Source: Trochalopteron elliotii (lineage: Eukaryota; Chordata; Aves; Passeriformes; Leiothrichidae). From it: 64,000 nucleotides of DNA. This document shows positions 10,936 to 23,900 of the stretch, in pieces. The notes beneath the pieces were generated by a model. It searched no databases and had not been told where the DNA came from. It saw only the letters and a list, made by a program, of their open reading frames with translations. The stretch covers positions 1,492,657 to 1,556,656 of the forward strand of contig JANPWX010019821.1 in assembly GCA_024734555.1 (NCBI GenBank), read 5' to 3'. Every line of letters begins with the position of its first letter. Position 1 is the first letter of the stretch. The position numbers were made by a program, and so were the translations under genes.

Positions 10936-12130
10936 TATCAGAATCCACAGAATCCTTGTACTTGGAACAGACTGTTGAGATCATCAAATCTAATTGTTAA
11001 CCCCTAAAGTGTTCACCACTAAATCATGTCACATCTACATGTATTTTAGATACTTCTGGACATCACTTCCTTGGGCAGCCCATTCCAATGCTTGACCACC
11101 CTTTCAGTGAAGCAATTTTTCCTCCGCTCCAATCTAAACCTCTCCTTGGTGCAACCTGAGGCCATTTCCTCTTGTCCTATCCTGTTGTTACCTGGGAAAA
11201 GAGACCGACCTTCATCTGGCTACACTCTCCTTTCAGGCAGTTGTAGAGTTATAAGGTCCACCCTGACCCTCCTTTTCTCCAGCCTAAGGACCCTCAGGTC
11301 CCTCAGCTGCTCCTTACAGGACTTGTGCTCTGGACCCTTCCCAGCTCCTTTGCCCTTCTCTGGACAAGCTCCAGCCCCTCAATGCCTTTCTTGCAGTGAG
11401 GGGCTCCAAAGTGGGCAGGGTACTCTAGGTGCAGCAGCACCAGTGTCAGTACAGAGGGACAATCACTGCCTTGGTCTTGCTGGCCACACCATTTCTGATA
11501 CAAGCAATGATACCATTGGCTTTCTTGGCCACCTGGGCATGAGCTGGCTCATATTTAGCCAGCTGTTGACCAGGAGCCCCAGATTATTTTCCACCAGGCA
11601 GCTTTCCAGCCTTTCTGCCCCAAGCGTGTAGCAGTGAATATGGTTGTTGTGAGCCAAGAGTGGGACCCGGCACTTCATGTTATTGAACCTCATACAGTTG
11701 ACCTCAGCCCATGATCTAGCCTGTCCAGATCCATGTGTAGAGCCTTCCAGCCGTTCAACAGATAAACTGTCCCACCCACCTTGGTGTCATCTGGGGACTG
11801 ACTGAGGGTGAACTTAATCTCCTCATCCAAATAATTGATGAAGATATTAAGGACTTAATGTCCTGGGACTGACCCTGACACTGAGCCTTGGGGAGCCTAA
11901 TGTAACAGGATGCCAGCTGGGTATGACTCTACTCACAAACACTTTGTGGGCCCAGCTAGTTTTTGATGCAGTGAACAGTGTACCTGTCTAGACATCTGCC
12001 AGAATGCTTTGGGAAATGGTGTTAAAGTCTTTACTGAACTGAAGTCCATAGACAGCCACAGCTCTTCCCTCATCCTAAGTGCATCATCTCTTCATAGAAG
12101 GAGATCAAGTTGGTCAAGCTACACCTCAGT
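10936..12130 (-). mobile_element. CR1 LINE, 3' half, minus orientation
   Basis: Starts with the CR1 3' signature (a degenerate AGAATC repeat, then sequence complementary to the GATCATC-type tail). The minus strand encodes the end of the RT domain and the C-terminal region of ORF2 ([29 protein letters not shown]). The RT catalytic FADDTK block is decayed to SPDDTK near 11795. Many stops and frameshifts are present. It abuts the ERV protease/gag region and probably removed the ERV 5' end. Confidence 0.85.
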
Positions 12131-12939
12131 ATGGAGGGAGAGCAGAACAAAATCCTGCATGTCTTAGAAGTTAAAACCACTGCTGTCTGCAAACCCCACA
12201 TATTTCAGATTGATATCTGCTCACTAGATGGCAGCAGATTCAAAATCATGGCTGAAAAATCACGCCTTAAACCACCCATGAATACATAATGTGAACACAT
12301 AACGTAAAGACATGCTTTTGCAGTGAAATAAAAGTGCAATAATAAAACATGATTAAAAACTTAGCTAGTCTGGATAAGGAAAATGCATGGTTGAGGGGAA
12401 ATGGGAGCACAGACTTCAGACTGGTCCAGTAAGTAGAGTATTTTGCTACAATTTCTGTATATTCTCTGCTTTTCCTGCCCTTCCAGGCTGAAATTTCTGC
12501 CATTCATCTGGATCACTAGATTACAGCTAGCATGTCTGTGCTTTCCTGTGCCACATCCAAGAGTTCTGTGTCAGTAAAATCTAAGACAATATGTTAGAAT
12601 AGTTCCTCATTCTGTGAAATACTTTCTTATTCTAATGGTATTTCACCTGAATAATTTCTTTGCTCTGAAGTACAGAGACTGTATAAAACAGGCAGGTGAA
12701 ATATATTTAGCTAACTGTCATGATCTTAAAAAGCTCCAGTAGACCTCTATATCTGATCTTTTCCTCAGAACTGAGTCAGTTCCCTCAGACAGAAATCATG
12801 CCTATATCTGTTATAAAACTAAGATTTTGAGAAATAAAAGTCCTGATGAAAAATCTCATGAATTGAGAGAGTAACACCTTCTGTTGGTGTAGATAGAGTT
12901 GGGATATGTGTCTGTCCAGGGACATGGATCTGTAAACTT
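12131..12939. other. Unassigned AT-rich sequence
   Basis: No exon or clear repeat found. A minus-strand open frame (12267-12503) has no splice context and no protein-like pattern that I recognise. Confidence 0.3.
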
Positions 12940-13880
12940 CAGTGTAGTTCCAAAGGTTGTCAGTACTATTGTCACAGAATTGCAGAAGAGCTGAGGAGGG
13001 GATGTCTTGAGATTCCCTTGTCTGTAAATCTCTGTCAAGCAGAGTAACCTGGAGCAAGTTACATAGGAACACATCCAGTTGGATTTTGAGTATCTCAAAG
13101 GATTGAGATGCTGAGGCCTCTCTGGGCAACCTGTATCAGACTTCAACTGCCTTCACAGTAAAAAATGTTTTCAGATGGGATTTAGTATTTTAATTTGTGC
13201 CCATGATCACTTGTGCTGTTGGTGGGCATCACTGCGTAGAGCCTGGCTCTGTCATCTCTGCACTCTCAAATTGTGTACTTATCTACACTGATGAGATACC
13301 CTTGAGTCTTCTACAGATGAAGAAGCCAGCATTCTCACCCTCTTTTGTATGAAAAATGCTGCAGTCCCTTCATCATCTTTGTGTCCCTCTGTAGGACTGG
13401 CTTCAGTCTGCTTTTTTGTTTTGAGGAGCCCAGAACTGGGCTGAGCCTTGATATATCACATCAAGGCTGAGTTGAGGGAAGGGATCATGTCCCTCAACCT
13501 GTATGCAACATTCTTCCCAGAAGTTGCTGAGATTTTTTGCTTCAAATTGTTGGTTTATAATCAATTTGGTGTGCATAAGACCACCAGTCCCTTCTCTGCA
13601 GAGCTGTTTTTCAGCCAGTTCAGAAGACAGCGTGTACTTGCCCCTGATGTTGTCTCTTCCCAGGGTTAAGGCTTTGCACTTTGTTGATCTTCATGAGGGT
13701 ACTGTGAGCCAGTTTCTCCAGGCTGTCCAGGACCTTCTGGCATATCAGCCTCTCCTCACGGTTTTGTGCTGTCTGAAGACTTGGTGAGGGCGCACTATGT
13801 ACTAGTGTCCCAGTCATTCACAATATCAAACAGTAGTGGCTCCAATATGAACTCATGGGGCCCACCACTAGGAAATGACC
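12940..13880 (-). mobile_element. Old, strongly diverged CR1, minus orientation
   Basis: The minus strand retains the ORF2 C-terminal signature in worn form (PREASASQSFEI, then LDVFLCNLLQVTLL, near 13040-13125). Upstream fragments on the same strand follow the CR1 order. Divergence is clearly greater than in the copies at 10.9 and 15.6 kb, so this is an older insertion. Ends are approximate. Confidence 0.7.
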
Positions 13881-14235
13881 TCAAACTGGACTGCATCACT
13901 GATCACAACCCTCAAGCTGGAATGGGAGAGACAACTACACAGGCAAATCCTCTTGATGGAAGTTACATGTCAAACTTGTGGTGCAGTGGAAAAGGCAAAA
14001 TGGTTCATGTGCTAGTACAGCCTGCAGTTTTTCACTACATGAGTTAAAGGATGCTGGCAAGGGGACGTTGTAATCAGTTAGACTGTGTCTACAACAAAGC
14101 TCCTGCTGGCATAAGCAGACTATGTGATTTTTTTCCATGTCTCTGTGAAGTGTAAACCAGGCTCAACATGTGAAGGGGTAATGAAGCCTGTTTGTGACAC
14201 TGTCTGATGTCAGACATTCCAGGATATGTGCTCAC

Positions 14236-14291
14236 CCCATTAAAGAGATGTCTCCTACTCTTGGAGCAACCAGGAGATTTTGACAAGATTG
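14236..14291 (-). CDS. Weak candidate exon of the large minus-strand gene
   Basis: A 56-base segment between an acceptor (TTCCATAACACCAG) and a donor (GG|GTGAGC). Two of three frames are open. One starts with two bases of a split codon, as required after the candidate exon at 20881-20915, and reads ILSKSPGCSKSRRHLFNG. The segment is short, so openness carries little weight; phase fit is the only real support. It would be the most 3' exon found. No terminal exon or 3' UTR was recognised between here and the CpG island. Confidence 0.2.
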
Positions 14292-15584
14292 CTGGTGTTA
14301 TGGAAAATATTAAGCAATAATCCTTTTCATCAACCTAAATCCCAGTTCCACAGTTAGCTAAAAAACATTGTAAGTCTTTTATGAAGTTTTACAACCCTCA
14401 CATGTTTTTTAGTTCTCATGTTAATGGATTTTTTGAATATTATTATAAATTAGAGGTAGAGAACATAACAAGTTGCTCATTTTGTGAATTTCTTGTTGCA
14501 AAAAAAAATAGAGATAGTATTGATTTCTCTAATTGACTGTTTATAAGAAGCATTACTTTGCAAAAAGAATTAAATGCTTTCAGTTAATACAGCCTACGTA
14601 CATGTACTTACATATACATATAAATATGTAAACATGAGGAGTCAGATACTCAGTTCTTTTGAACTGATGTGTTTCTATTGGCTTTAAAAATAGAAAACAA
14701 CCATAGTTCAGTAAATGGCATGGGCCAAAGCCCCTTTTACACCAAGATTTTCTCCAGTTGCTTGCCTGTAACAAATGGGCAGTAAAACTCAAAGTTGTGC
14801 ACTCTGTATAGTCAGAAATATTGATCTTCCTTCAATTCAGTACTTCTGAGATTCAGTGGTTCTTAGTTTCTCTAAAATCAGACTGCCTATGTGTTATCTT
14901 TAGAAGCATGTGTTATCTTTAGGTATTTAGACTGAAAATATTTGCTTAAGTTTTAAGGTAACCTTATTATAGTTGTGCTTTTGTACTATGAGTTGTTAAA
15001 AGTGAAAAGCTTCAGGCAGATGAGAGAGAATATGGCTTTGTAATATTGTTCTTTCTAGGGGGAAGTTTCCCATGTTTTACCTCCAAAAGTCACTTTTGGA
15101 GCACTGACAGTAACAGTTACACAGTAAAACAAGACCCAGAAAATTACACAGTTCTGGTCAGTATCTTTTGTATCTTGTGTAGCAGCACAGTGCAGGTGTA
15201 CATGAACTGAGCTGTGTTGGACGTGGTGCCCGTGCGATTACAGAAGGACCTGTGCTTTGTCCTGTTGTTCTCAGGCCTTGTGGTGGGACAGCACACTCCC
15301 TGTTCCCCTATAGTTGTAGCTTCTGACTCTGGCCATTCTGGATAAACAGGGAAAGATGGCATTTCTGCTGCAGACATCTTGGAGGCTGGATGCCCTCCTT
15401 GTGCCAGAGTGGAATGTGGAGGGTTTTCAGTAGTGTCCAGTGTGAACAAGCACTCTGCTGAGGCTGTTGCATGCCTGAAAATCTAATGTAAATATCCAAA
15501 GTCCCCCAACTCTTCCCAGAAAAGATTTCAGATTGGACAAGAGGACATAGCTAAGAAAACTGAAGAAAGCTTGTTTTGGAGGTC
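14292..15584. other. Unassigned sequence, probably intron
   Basis: AT-rich, with no further exon or interspersed repeat recognised. Confidence 0.3.
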
Positions 15585-18460
15585 ACAAATCCACAGAATC
15601 ACAGAATAAGCTGAACTGGAAGGGAGCCACAAGAATCATCAAGTCCAGCTCCTGGCCCTGCACAGCACCATCCCCAAGAGTCACACCATGTGCCTGAGGG
15701 CATTGTTTGAACACTTTCTGAATTCTGTCAGGCTTGATGCTGTGACCACTTCCCTGGGAAGCCTGTTCCACTGGCCAAAAACCCTCTGGGTGATGAACCA
15801 TTTTTCTAATATCCAACCTAAACCTCCCTAGATACAGTTTTGGGCCACTCTTTCAGGTCCTGTTAGTGGTCACCAGAGAGCAGAGATCAGTGCCTGCCCC
15901 TCCTCTTACTCTCATGAGGAAGTTGTAACTGCAATTCGGTTTGTCCTCAGTTTCCTCTTCTCCAGGTTGAACAGATCAAGTGACCTTGGCTTCCTCTCAA
16001 TGCCTTTCAGCATTTTGTTGCCCTCCTTTGGACACTCTGTAACAGTTGAATATCCTTCTCATATTGTGACACCCAAAACTGCCCCCAGCCTTCAGGTGAG
16101 GCTGCCCCAGCTCAGAGCAGAGCAGGACAATCCCCTCCCTTGCCCAGCTGGTGATGCTGGGCCTGATGCACCCCAGGACAGGGTTGGCCCTCCTGGCTGC
16201 CAGGGCACTGCTGGCTCATGTTAAACTTGCCAGGACCCCCAAGGCCCTTTCTATGGCACTGCTTTCCAGGGTCTCATTTCCTGGTCTGTCCATACATCCA
16301 GGGTTGCCCCAGCCCTGGTGCAGAATCCAGCACTTTCCCCTGTTGAAATTCATATGGTTGGTGATTGCCCAGACCCCTGATTTGTCAAGGCCTCTCTGCA
16401 GGGCCTCCCTCCCCTCGGGGGAGTCAACAGCTCCTCCCAGTTTTGTATCACCTGTGAACTTGCTCAGTATCCCTTCCAGTTCTGTGTCCAGGTCATTTAT
16501 GAAGATGTTGAAGAGCAGAGGGCTGAGGTTGGGGTCTGGGGAACTCCTCCAGTGACGGATTCCCAGTCTGATGTCACCCCATTCTCTATAGCCCTTTGTG
16601 CCCAGCCTGTGACCCAGTTGCTCACCCGTGCCATGATGTGTTTATCCAGGTGTGGACTGGACAGTAGGTCCAGAAGGATCCTGTGAGAGACAGTGTCAAA
16701 AACTTTACTGGCTCCCCTTGGTCAGCTGCATGGGTTACCTTGTCATGAAAGGAAACCAGGCTGATAGGCAGAACTTTCTTCTCATGAAGCTGTGCTGGCT
16801 GTGACCAATGACTGCATTGTCTTTCAGGTGTTTTTCAGTACCCACAGAATAAGCTTCTCCGTAACTTTATCAGACACTGAACTGAGACTGACAGGACTGT
16901 AGTTTCCTGGGTCCTTCTTGCCCTTCTTGAAAGTCAGGGCAGTGTTCACCAGCTTCCAGGCAGCTGGGACCACTCTGGATTCCCAAGACCACTCAAAAAA
17001 TCATCTAGAGAGGTTTTGCAATTGCATCAGCCAGCTCTTTGAGGATTCTTGGATGAGTTTCATCAGGCCCCATGGATTTGTAGGGATCCATCTGGAGCAG
17101 GACATGCTGCACAATTTTAGGGTTGACTGGGAGTTCATAATTCTTGCAGTTATGGTCCTTCATCTCAGGGCACTGAGACCCCCCTTGATCTGTATCTTGA
17201 TTTAAAAGACAGGTGTCTGCCAATGAAGGCAGGAACCTGCTTGGAATGGAAAGATGACACCCTCCCTCCAAATTGTTACTGTAATTTCAAAATTATGGGG
17301 CTTCAAGGCAAAAATATGGAAAAAAGGAATAACAGTTCTTTACTAGAAAATATATATGTATGTATGAAGACAGAGCAAGTAACAACAACAACAAAGCAAT
17401 AACAGAAATTCCTACGGTACAGTGCAGGTATCCTGGCAAAGGCAGCTGCTGACATTCCAGTCAGCCAGCAGCAGGGACCCTCTCTCTGGACAGAGAGAGG
17501 AGGTGGGAGGCCCCAGTCTTCCCCTGAAACACTCACAAAGATGGTGAGGGTGTCCCGGCAATGGCAGGTGCGGGAATGTCCCAGTCAATTGGCAGCTCCT
17601 GCAAGCAGTGGGCTCACTGACAGGCAGCATGGAGAATTCCACAGCAGCACCAAGCCCCTGAGTAGGAGCAGTCAAGCACCCAGAGCCACAACCATCTCCC
17701 CTCCAAGGTGGGCAAAAACTGCCTACCCCAAGCAAAGAACTGCCAAACTCTTATTCCCTCCCTCAGAACCATTTCAGCAGTATGTCAAGGCACTTGGCTA
17801 CTTGTTTTGTCTTGTTTAACACTGTCCATTCACCATTTCCCTGACAACAAATGGGAAGAACTTCCCTGAGAAACCTAACCCAGAACAGTCCATCTGTGTT
17901 GAAGACTGGAGGCAAAGAATCCATTACATACCCCTGCATTGTCCATGTCCCGGTTTGTGAGGTGACCATACTCATCCTGTAATGGGCTGATGGTATTTTA
18001 TACGACCTATTTCCACCAATATATTTGAAAAAACCCTTTATACTGTTCCCCACAGTTCTGGCAGCATCAACTCCAGCTGATTGTTGGCTGCATGAATTTT
18101 CTCCCTGCAGTGGCAAGCAGCATCTCTCTGTTCTTCCTGTGTCACTTGACCTTGCTTCCACTGGGCATACAGCTTCCTTTTTTAACCTTATTTCCAAGAG
18201 AACATCCTTGCTTAGCCAAGCTGGTTTTCTGCCTCTCCAGCTTGACCAGTGACAGTCAGGAATGGCTTTTACAGGAGGGGATGTTTAAGAAGTGACCAGC
18301 ACAGATGGATGCCAACAATTACAAAAACATTTTTCCCTGAGACCTGATTACTAATTATCTGAGCAACCTGAAATCTGAAGCCTCTGCTTATGTCCAGAGT
18401 TGAGGGTTTGCTGGCACTTTTCGTCCTGTCAACAGAGGTTTTAAACTCAAGCACTTTGTG
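15585..18460 (-). mobile_element. Long CR1 LINE with RT domain, minus orientation, split by an LTR
   Basis: The longest CR1 in the window. Its 3' end at 15585 starts with CACAGAATCACAGAAT. Going up, the minus strand encodes the ORF2 C-terminal region, the RT domain, and near 17080 the RT start block DPYKSMGPDETHPRILKELA. The RT catalytic FADD is mutated to FTGD at 16447-16458. The pre-RT region continues above the LTR at 17191-17887 (KGFFKYIGGN at about 18020 and VFNTDGL at about 17895) and further linker (RGRKPAWLS) at about 18230. Stops and frameshifts make it inactive. The 5' end with the endonuclease is missing, as is usual for CR1. Confidence 0.9.
17191..17887 (-). mobile_element. 697-bp solo LTR inserted in the CR1
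   Basis: The CR1 reading pattern stops just before 17887 and resumes below 17190. The intervening 697 bases begin TGTTCTGG and end AGATACA on the minus strand, the TG...CA ends of a retroviral LTR. The lower part has the T-rich run, the AGTAAAGAACTG stretch and the GGAGGGAGGG tail that I associate with avian ERV LTRs. Inside is an imperfect tandem duplication of about 120 bases (about 17427 and 17548). A target duplication is not clean, probably because of later mutation. Confidence 0.75.
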
Positions 18461-20880
18461 GTATCTGTGGCCTAGGTGTCTGCCAATTTTCTCTTATGAG
18501 ATTCGCTCTCTTGACAAGCAGTAGGTCAAGGAATAAAGAGATCTACTGAATAAGGTAACATTTTTGGACTAGTTACCCCTTGCAAGCTTGTGTATTCTTA
18601 AGAGAGCAGTTGACATGAGGAAATGCAGGTTTAGTTCCAGTCAGCCTTAACTACATAATTCTGGCATTTAAGGAATTGTTAGCATTGTTGTAGGGTGGTT
18701 TTCCAAGCAGTGGAGGCACATTATCTTTATGTGGGAAAGGTCGGCCTTTCCTCTAAAAGGAAGCAGGACAACAATAATACATAAATGACTAATTCTACTA
18801 TTTTTTTTAAAATTCCTTTCAAAATATGCATTGTCCAGTGTTACAGATAGTCCAGTGTTAGAAATATGTGGTATTATCTTTTCACATGCATCAAGTTGTT
18901 TGTATTTAGGCAAGTTTAAAAAGCCCCTTGAGTATATGAGGAATGTAGGAAGATGTAAATATTTCTGAAATGGGGAAGCTAGAAAAGTGCACAGTCTTAA
19001 GCCAAAAGCTTTAAGATTGTCTTTCTAATGTTGGGTCACTAGATATGTGGATTAGAGGATTATCTGGAAAGAAACAATGAGGTTTTGTCTGACTGTATTG
19101 ATGTATATTGCTGTTTATAGCTCCCGAGAAAGTGTGTAGGGAGTTTGGTTGCCAAAATCAGAGATACAAGTTGTTCCACACTACACCGATGGATGTTTGA
19201 TATATGTACTAGTACATTTGCCCTTAATCTGAAGAAAATCAGTTCTTCCTTTAACAGTTCCTTTGTGGAAAGTAATAGTGAGCCAACATTATAAATAAAC
19301 TCCAAGTAGTTTAAAGCTTCTCTGTAGCCCAGACAAAATTGAATTTTACTTCACTGTGGGTGAAAGCAAGATATCTCTTTGTCAGCAGAAAAGTGTAGTT
19401 TTGTAGTAATGTTAGACCTGATGCTGGGACTGATGGTGCAAGTAGGTGAAGAAATTTGGGAGGGATTAGTGGGAGTTAGGAGAAAGGGGCTCAGCAGGGT
19501 CTCTGGCAGTTTTGAGGAGCTGTTCAGAGGCAGGGAGGGATGAGTGGCATATCAGGAAATTTTTTTTAGGACATGGGCAAAGCTGCACACTTATATCTGG
19601 GAGGGGTGGGAGACCTCTGAGGCCCTGATATGAAGGATGTGAAGGAAAATGATGTGAAGTTGTCACATTTCCCATTAGTTAGCGAAGTTGAACATGGATA
19701 TAACCAGTGCAGGCAGTTGGATGATGGAGAAAGCAGGAGTGCAAGAAGTAGCCTTTCTGTCTGGGATGAGCCTCCTTCATTAGCACACTCTGACCCACAT
19801 GCTGCTGTTCTTTATGACTTCAGATGGTGCACTGGTTTCTTTGCCCAGCTGTTGCTTCATATCTCTTCAATGCTTTTATGCGTTTTGATGATCTGCAATA
19901 GTAGCAAGAGGAGGTGAAGAGAGAAGGCAACACTACTGAGGCTCTTCCAGAACACCTTGTCCACAGGACCTGATGGCATATGCCTTTCTTGGTGCTTGGT
20001 TGCCTCTTGGTGCTTGGATGGAGACAGGTACCAAAAAGAGCTTGCTGCTTTGGCCAGGGCCACCCATTTTAATGAAAATTTTCTCACTCCATCTTTCTCT
20101 TGTCTTTCCCAAGTTTGTGATTTCAAGCTACAGCCTAGATGTCTGAAGCTGTTTCTGAGGTTCTTATCCTATCAAGAGGCTGGAGCTCAGACAGAGTGAA
20201 TAAGGTTATTTTTCATATTTTAATAATTTAAAAGATGCCGCCAAAACTAAATTTATGCTGCCCCTAACAAACTTTTCTTTGTAGTAATCCCAAAGGCTAT
20301 GCTTCAGAAGAAGAATGCCTTCAAAATCTTGAGTATAGAAATATACCATGCACAAATCTTGAATGCACAAAATCTTGAGTATACATTTATTCAAAATGTC
20401 AGATATACTATCTTGGATGTATAGCTGGAAATTATCTGAAACACAGTCATGTCCTGATACCCTTTATGCATGTTGTGTTGTAATCTACAATAGTTTCATA
20501 AATAATAAACATTATTTATGAATAAAGAAGGTTTCAACAAGAAAATGGAGTAGCACTGTAGCACATAGTATTTCCCTGGAATTTCAATAGTTTTGGTAAT
20601 GATAAGAAATTGACATGGACCGTGGATTACTGGCACCTTTTCGCTTCCTTTGTCTGTGCTGGATCTGGGAGCATGCGTGTGTTTGTGTGTTTGGGATCAT
20701 ACAAGGCTATGTTGATGATGGCAGCTGGTTGCTGCCAGACCACCAGAGGGACCCAAAGACATGCATTGCTGCCTGGTATGCCTTGAAAACTGGAAGGATC
20801 GTTAGCTTCCAGCTTGAGATTTCAGAAAAGTAGCTGATTTCCTTTTAATTTTAGTTTTCAGGAATTTTACTATGACTCAC
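18461..20880. other. Probable intron sequence
   Basis: AT-rich, with no coding exon or recognised repeat. Two copies of AAAATCTTGAGTATA at about 20324 and 20369 form a small direct repeat. Confidence 0.35.
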
Positions 20881-20915
20881 CTATAAGCTTTCTGAAGGAA
20901 AGTCTGAGAAAGTCT
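20881..20915 (-). CDS. Candidate small exon (35 bases) of the large minus-strand gene
   Basis: The splice signals are strong: an acceptor with a long T run (GCTTTTTTTCTAG) and a near-consensus donor (ATAG|GTGAGT). The frame required by the previous candidate exon (31698-31771, which ends two bases into a codon) is open and reads DFLRLSFRKLI. At 35 bases, openness alone means little. It is included because the splice sites are good and the phase fits. Confidence 0.35.
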
Positions 20916-23900
20916 CTAGAAAAAAAGCTGCTAGACATAACAGATGATTTTAAACAACTTTGTCATGGCTGCCAAGGTGCACTGGGGAAGGCAGTGTGGC
21001 ATCTAGAGTAGATAAATTGTCTGAAGACATTAAAAGGAAGGGATCTGCACTCATGTATTATACTGCAGGTATAATATTAAGAAAATTAGCATCTGGAATT
21101 TTCCCTTTATTAGTATTTTGAACATTCAGCCAAGCAGACAACTGCTGATGACCAGAGCTTTCCATAAATTAGAGGAAGAACTTACCAAAAGTGAAGTTGC
21201 TCCAAAAATATAATAAACTGGAGACATTCTGTATTATGCAGCTTTGCTGCTGTGGAAACCCACTGTTCCTCCAGAAAATGACTGTAAATTGTACACTGCA
21301 TGTGCAAACAGAGTATGTGTTTTGTAGCAGTGGAAAACATCTTTGATATGGGCTGGTTTCATCCGGAAAGAGCAGTACTACCTGGATTTAGATGCCTTAG
21401 TGGAATCATTAAGTAGTCTTGAGAAATGTCTTCCTCTGTGAAGAGATCTCAGATGCCTTCTTCACTGCGACTGCTATCCTTCTCTTTCTCCCTGGGGGCC
21501 GGAGACATGAGGCAAGGCTGGCTCCTGGTACTCATATACCTTATTTTATTCAATATAAACAGTAGCCATGTTTGTCTGTGTACAAGAATAATTTCCAACA
21601 GAAGGGTAGGGGGAATGACTAGCGACTGTTTTTTTGCACTGACAGCTCCTTGTTCTTCAACTACAAATTTAGTGCTATTGAGTATTGATGTGGTAATCTA
21701 GCATTATTGACAATGACAGAATATTGTTATACTCTATTGCATCTGAGTAGCACCCTCAGTCTGAGATCAAGTTGAATTACTGTCATTAGCAAGCTCTGCT
21801 GATGTGTTCTTGGAGGAGGTAATACAAAGTTATCCATGATTTACTGTTAGTGCAGTTGGGCCCAGGGAGCGATTTCCTTGGGGTCAGGGAGTGAGTCAAG
21901 AGCATGACTGGTAGCAGTGTCCTTTTTGGCCAAGGAGGTGATGAAGCGGTCTTCTCCATAGACTCTGTCTTCTCTTTCTGCTGTCAGCCTCCAGATCAGC
22001 TCACCAGGCTGAGAGGCACTGCAGAACAACACACAGACTTCAAATATGCATCCACCCGCTGTGGAAGTACTGCAAGGGCTTTTCTCTGTCTTCTACTGGA
22101 CAGAGAAGACATGGCAGGACAGGCCATGCCAAATTCTGACCAACAAGAAGAGACTGCAAGAAGTCAATTTGTATTTTCACCTCTGTGCTGTATGAAGGGA
22201 ACATACAGTATGAAGTGTAATGATAGACTGTCATGAAAAGCTGTTCCCTTCCCTCTCTGCTTTTTCTGGCAGCAGCTGAACATGCAGTGACAACACACCT
22301 TCCATTACTAATATTTTGAAACCTAGAGCAGGAGAGTGCCTCAAACCGCAGCCTTGTAACGTAATGAAGAATACACACAGCTGCAGTAACAACCACATAA
22401 TTATTTAATTAGTTTTTGACAGCTTCAAATTGCACAGGCGAAGGAATGCATGAACCACACATGGAAACCTGCCAGCAAAGGTTTTACACGTACGCAGATG
22501 GTTTTAGCTATTGTAAGCGCAAAGCCAGGTTGCTGCACTTTTATTGCAAAACCTAATAACACATCATGCACTGCAGAAGCTATATCAGGGGAATAAAAAC
22601 AGCGTATGTAATTATTTCTTCCCCTTTATGTCATAGTATTACTTTTCTTATATTTAACTTCCCAGAAGAGAACGCTGTGAGACCAAAGATAGGAATATTT
22701 TAGGACTAATTTAAGTAATCTGTAAAGTAACGGTGTCTTTGGACTTTTGGAATAAGTAATTATGATGCCACTAATTAATGTTACATATAATGTTACATAT
22801 TTTAAGATCTTATTATGGAGACTAATAATTAATATCTCTGTTGGGAACTTAAGTATTTGTATTTTTATAAAGAAAGACAAGCTTACAGAAGTGGAAGTGT
22901 TTGTCAGAAACCACAGTGTGATTCAGGGACAAAAGAGATGACAAATTAAGAATTTCCTCAGTTTTCATTTGACTCTGCAGAGAGCTAGGGCAAGAAATTT
23001 CAATATATAAATGTGGGAAAAATAATTGTCTGCAACAAAAAGGATGAAGAGGGCACTAACTCTAGTAGAAAGCTGTCTTTGGCAAACTGATTATTCCAAA
23101 GGGGAAGATAATAATTTAGAAGTGAAGTGAAGCATAATGTACTGTAAATATTTGCTCTTCGGCTGCTGCAAAACCAACACCCATCTCAAAGTGTTTATAA
23201 TTTCCATGTGTTGCAAGCTCCATGATTTTATATTAGAGGGGAAGTGATTTCTCCTGAATGCACCTAATTAAGGCTAACAGCTAAAATAAAACATGAATTA
23301 ATTCAAAACTTCACTCTGCACTCTAAATGAACACAAACGTTGTCTGAGGTTTAAAAAGTTAAATCCTCCTTTTTTCCACATAATTGAAGTTTTCATATTT
23401 TCCAGCCTTTGTTTTTTATGGTTCTGGCTGGGATAGGAAATGCTAAAAGCCCACAAGAAAAGGCTATTCCCATAGAGCTGTGTAAGATATTCACAACAAA
23501 AACCTAAACCATGCAGAACACATGTGGTTTCAAGTTTCACAAGAAAGTCAAAACCCAGACTCTGTTTGTTGAAGTCTGTAACACATTTTGAATGAAACTG
23601 GGCTTGTTTTCAAGAAAATCTGGTCAGATTCCTGGTTTTGAGTTGAAACCATCTGAAATTCGGCATTTGGCAGGTTCTCAGAAGAAATCTTGAGGGCTGA
23701 TCTCCCTGATGCTTCAAGGGGGACTTGGTGTAGGTGGGAGGTGAGTGGAGGGGATGTCAGGTCTCAGCTGGGGGAGTGGGGCAAGAGTACTGTCAGGGGC
23801 TTTGGGGCTGAGGAAACCAACACAGCACTGGTGGGTCTCCTGAGGTGTAGTGAACTGTAGTCAAGAATGGCTGTGAGAAAGTCATGTGGCTCACATCCAG

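Noticed and set aside
16151..16555. 134-codon plus-strand frame
   Set aside because: It is the antisense of the CR1 RT region.
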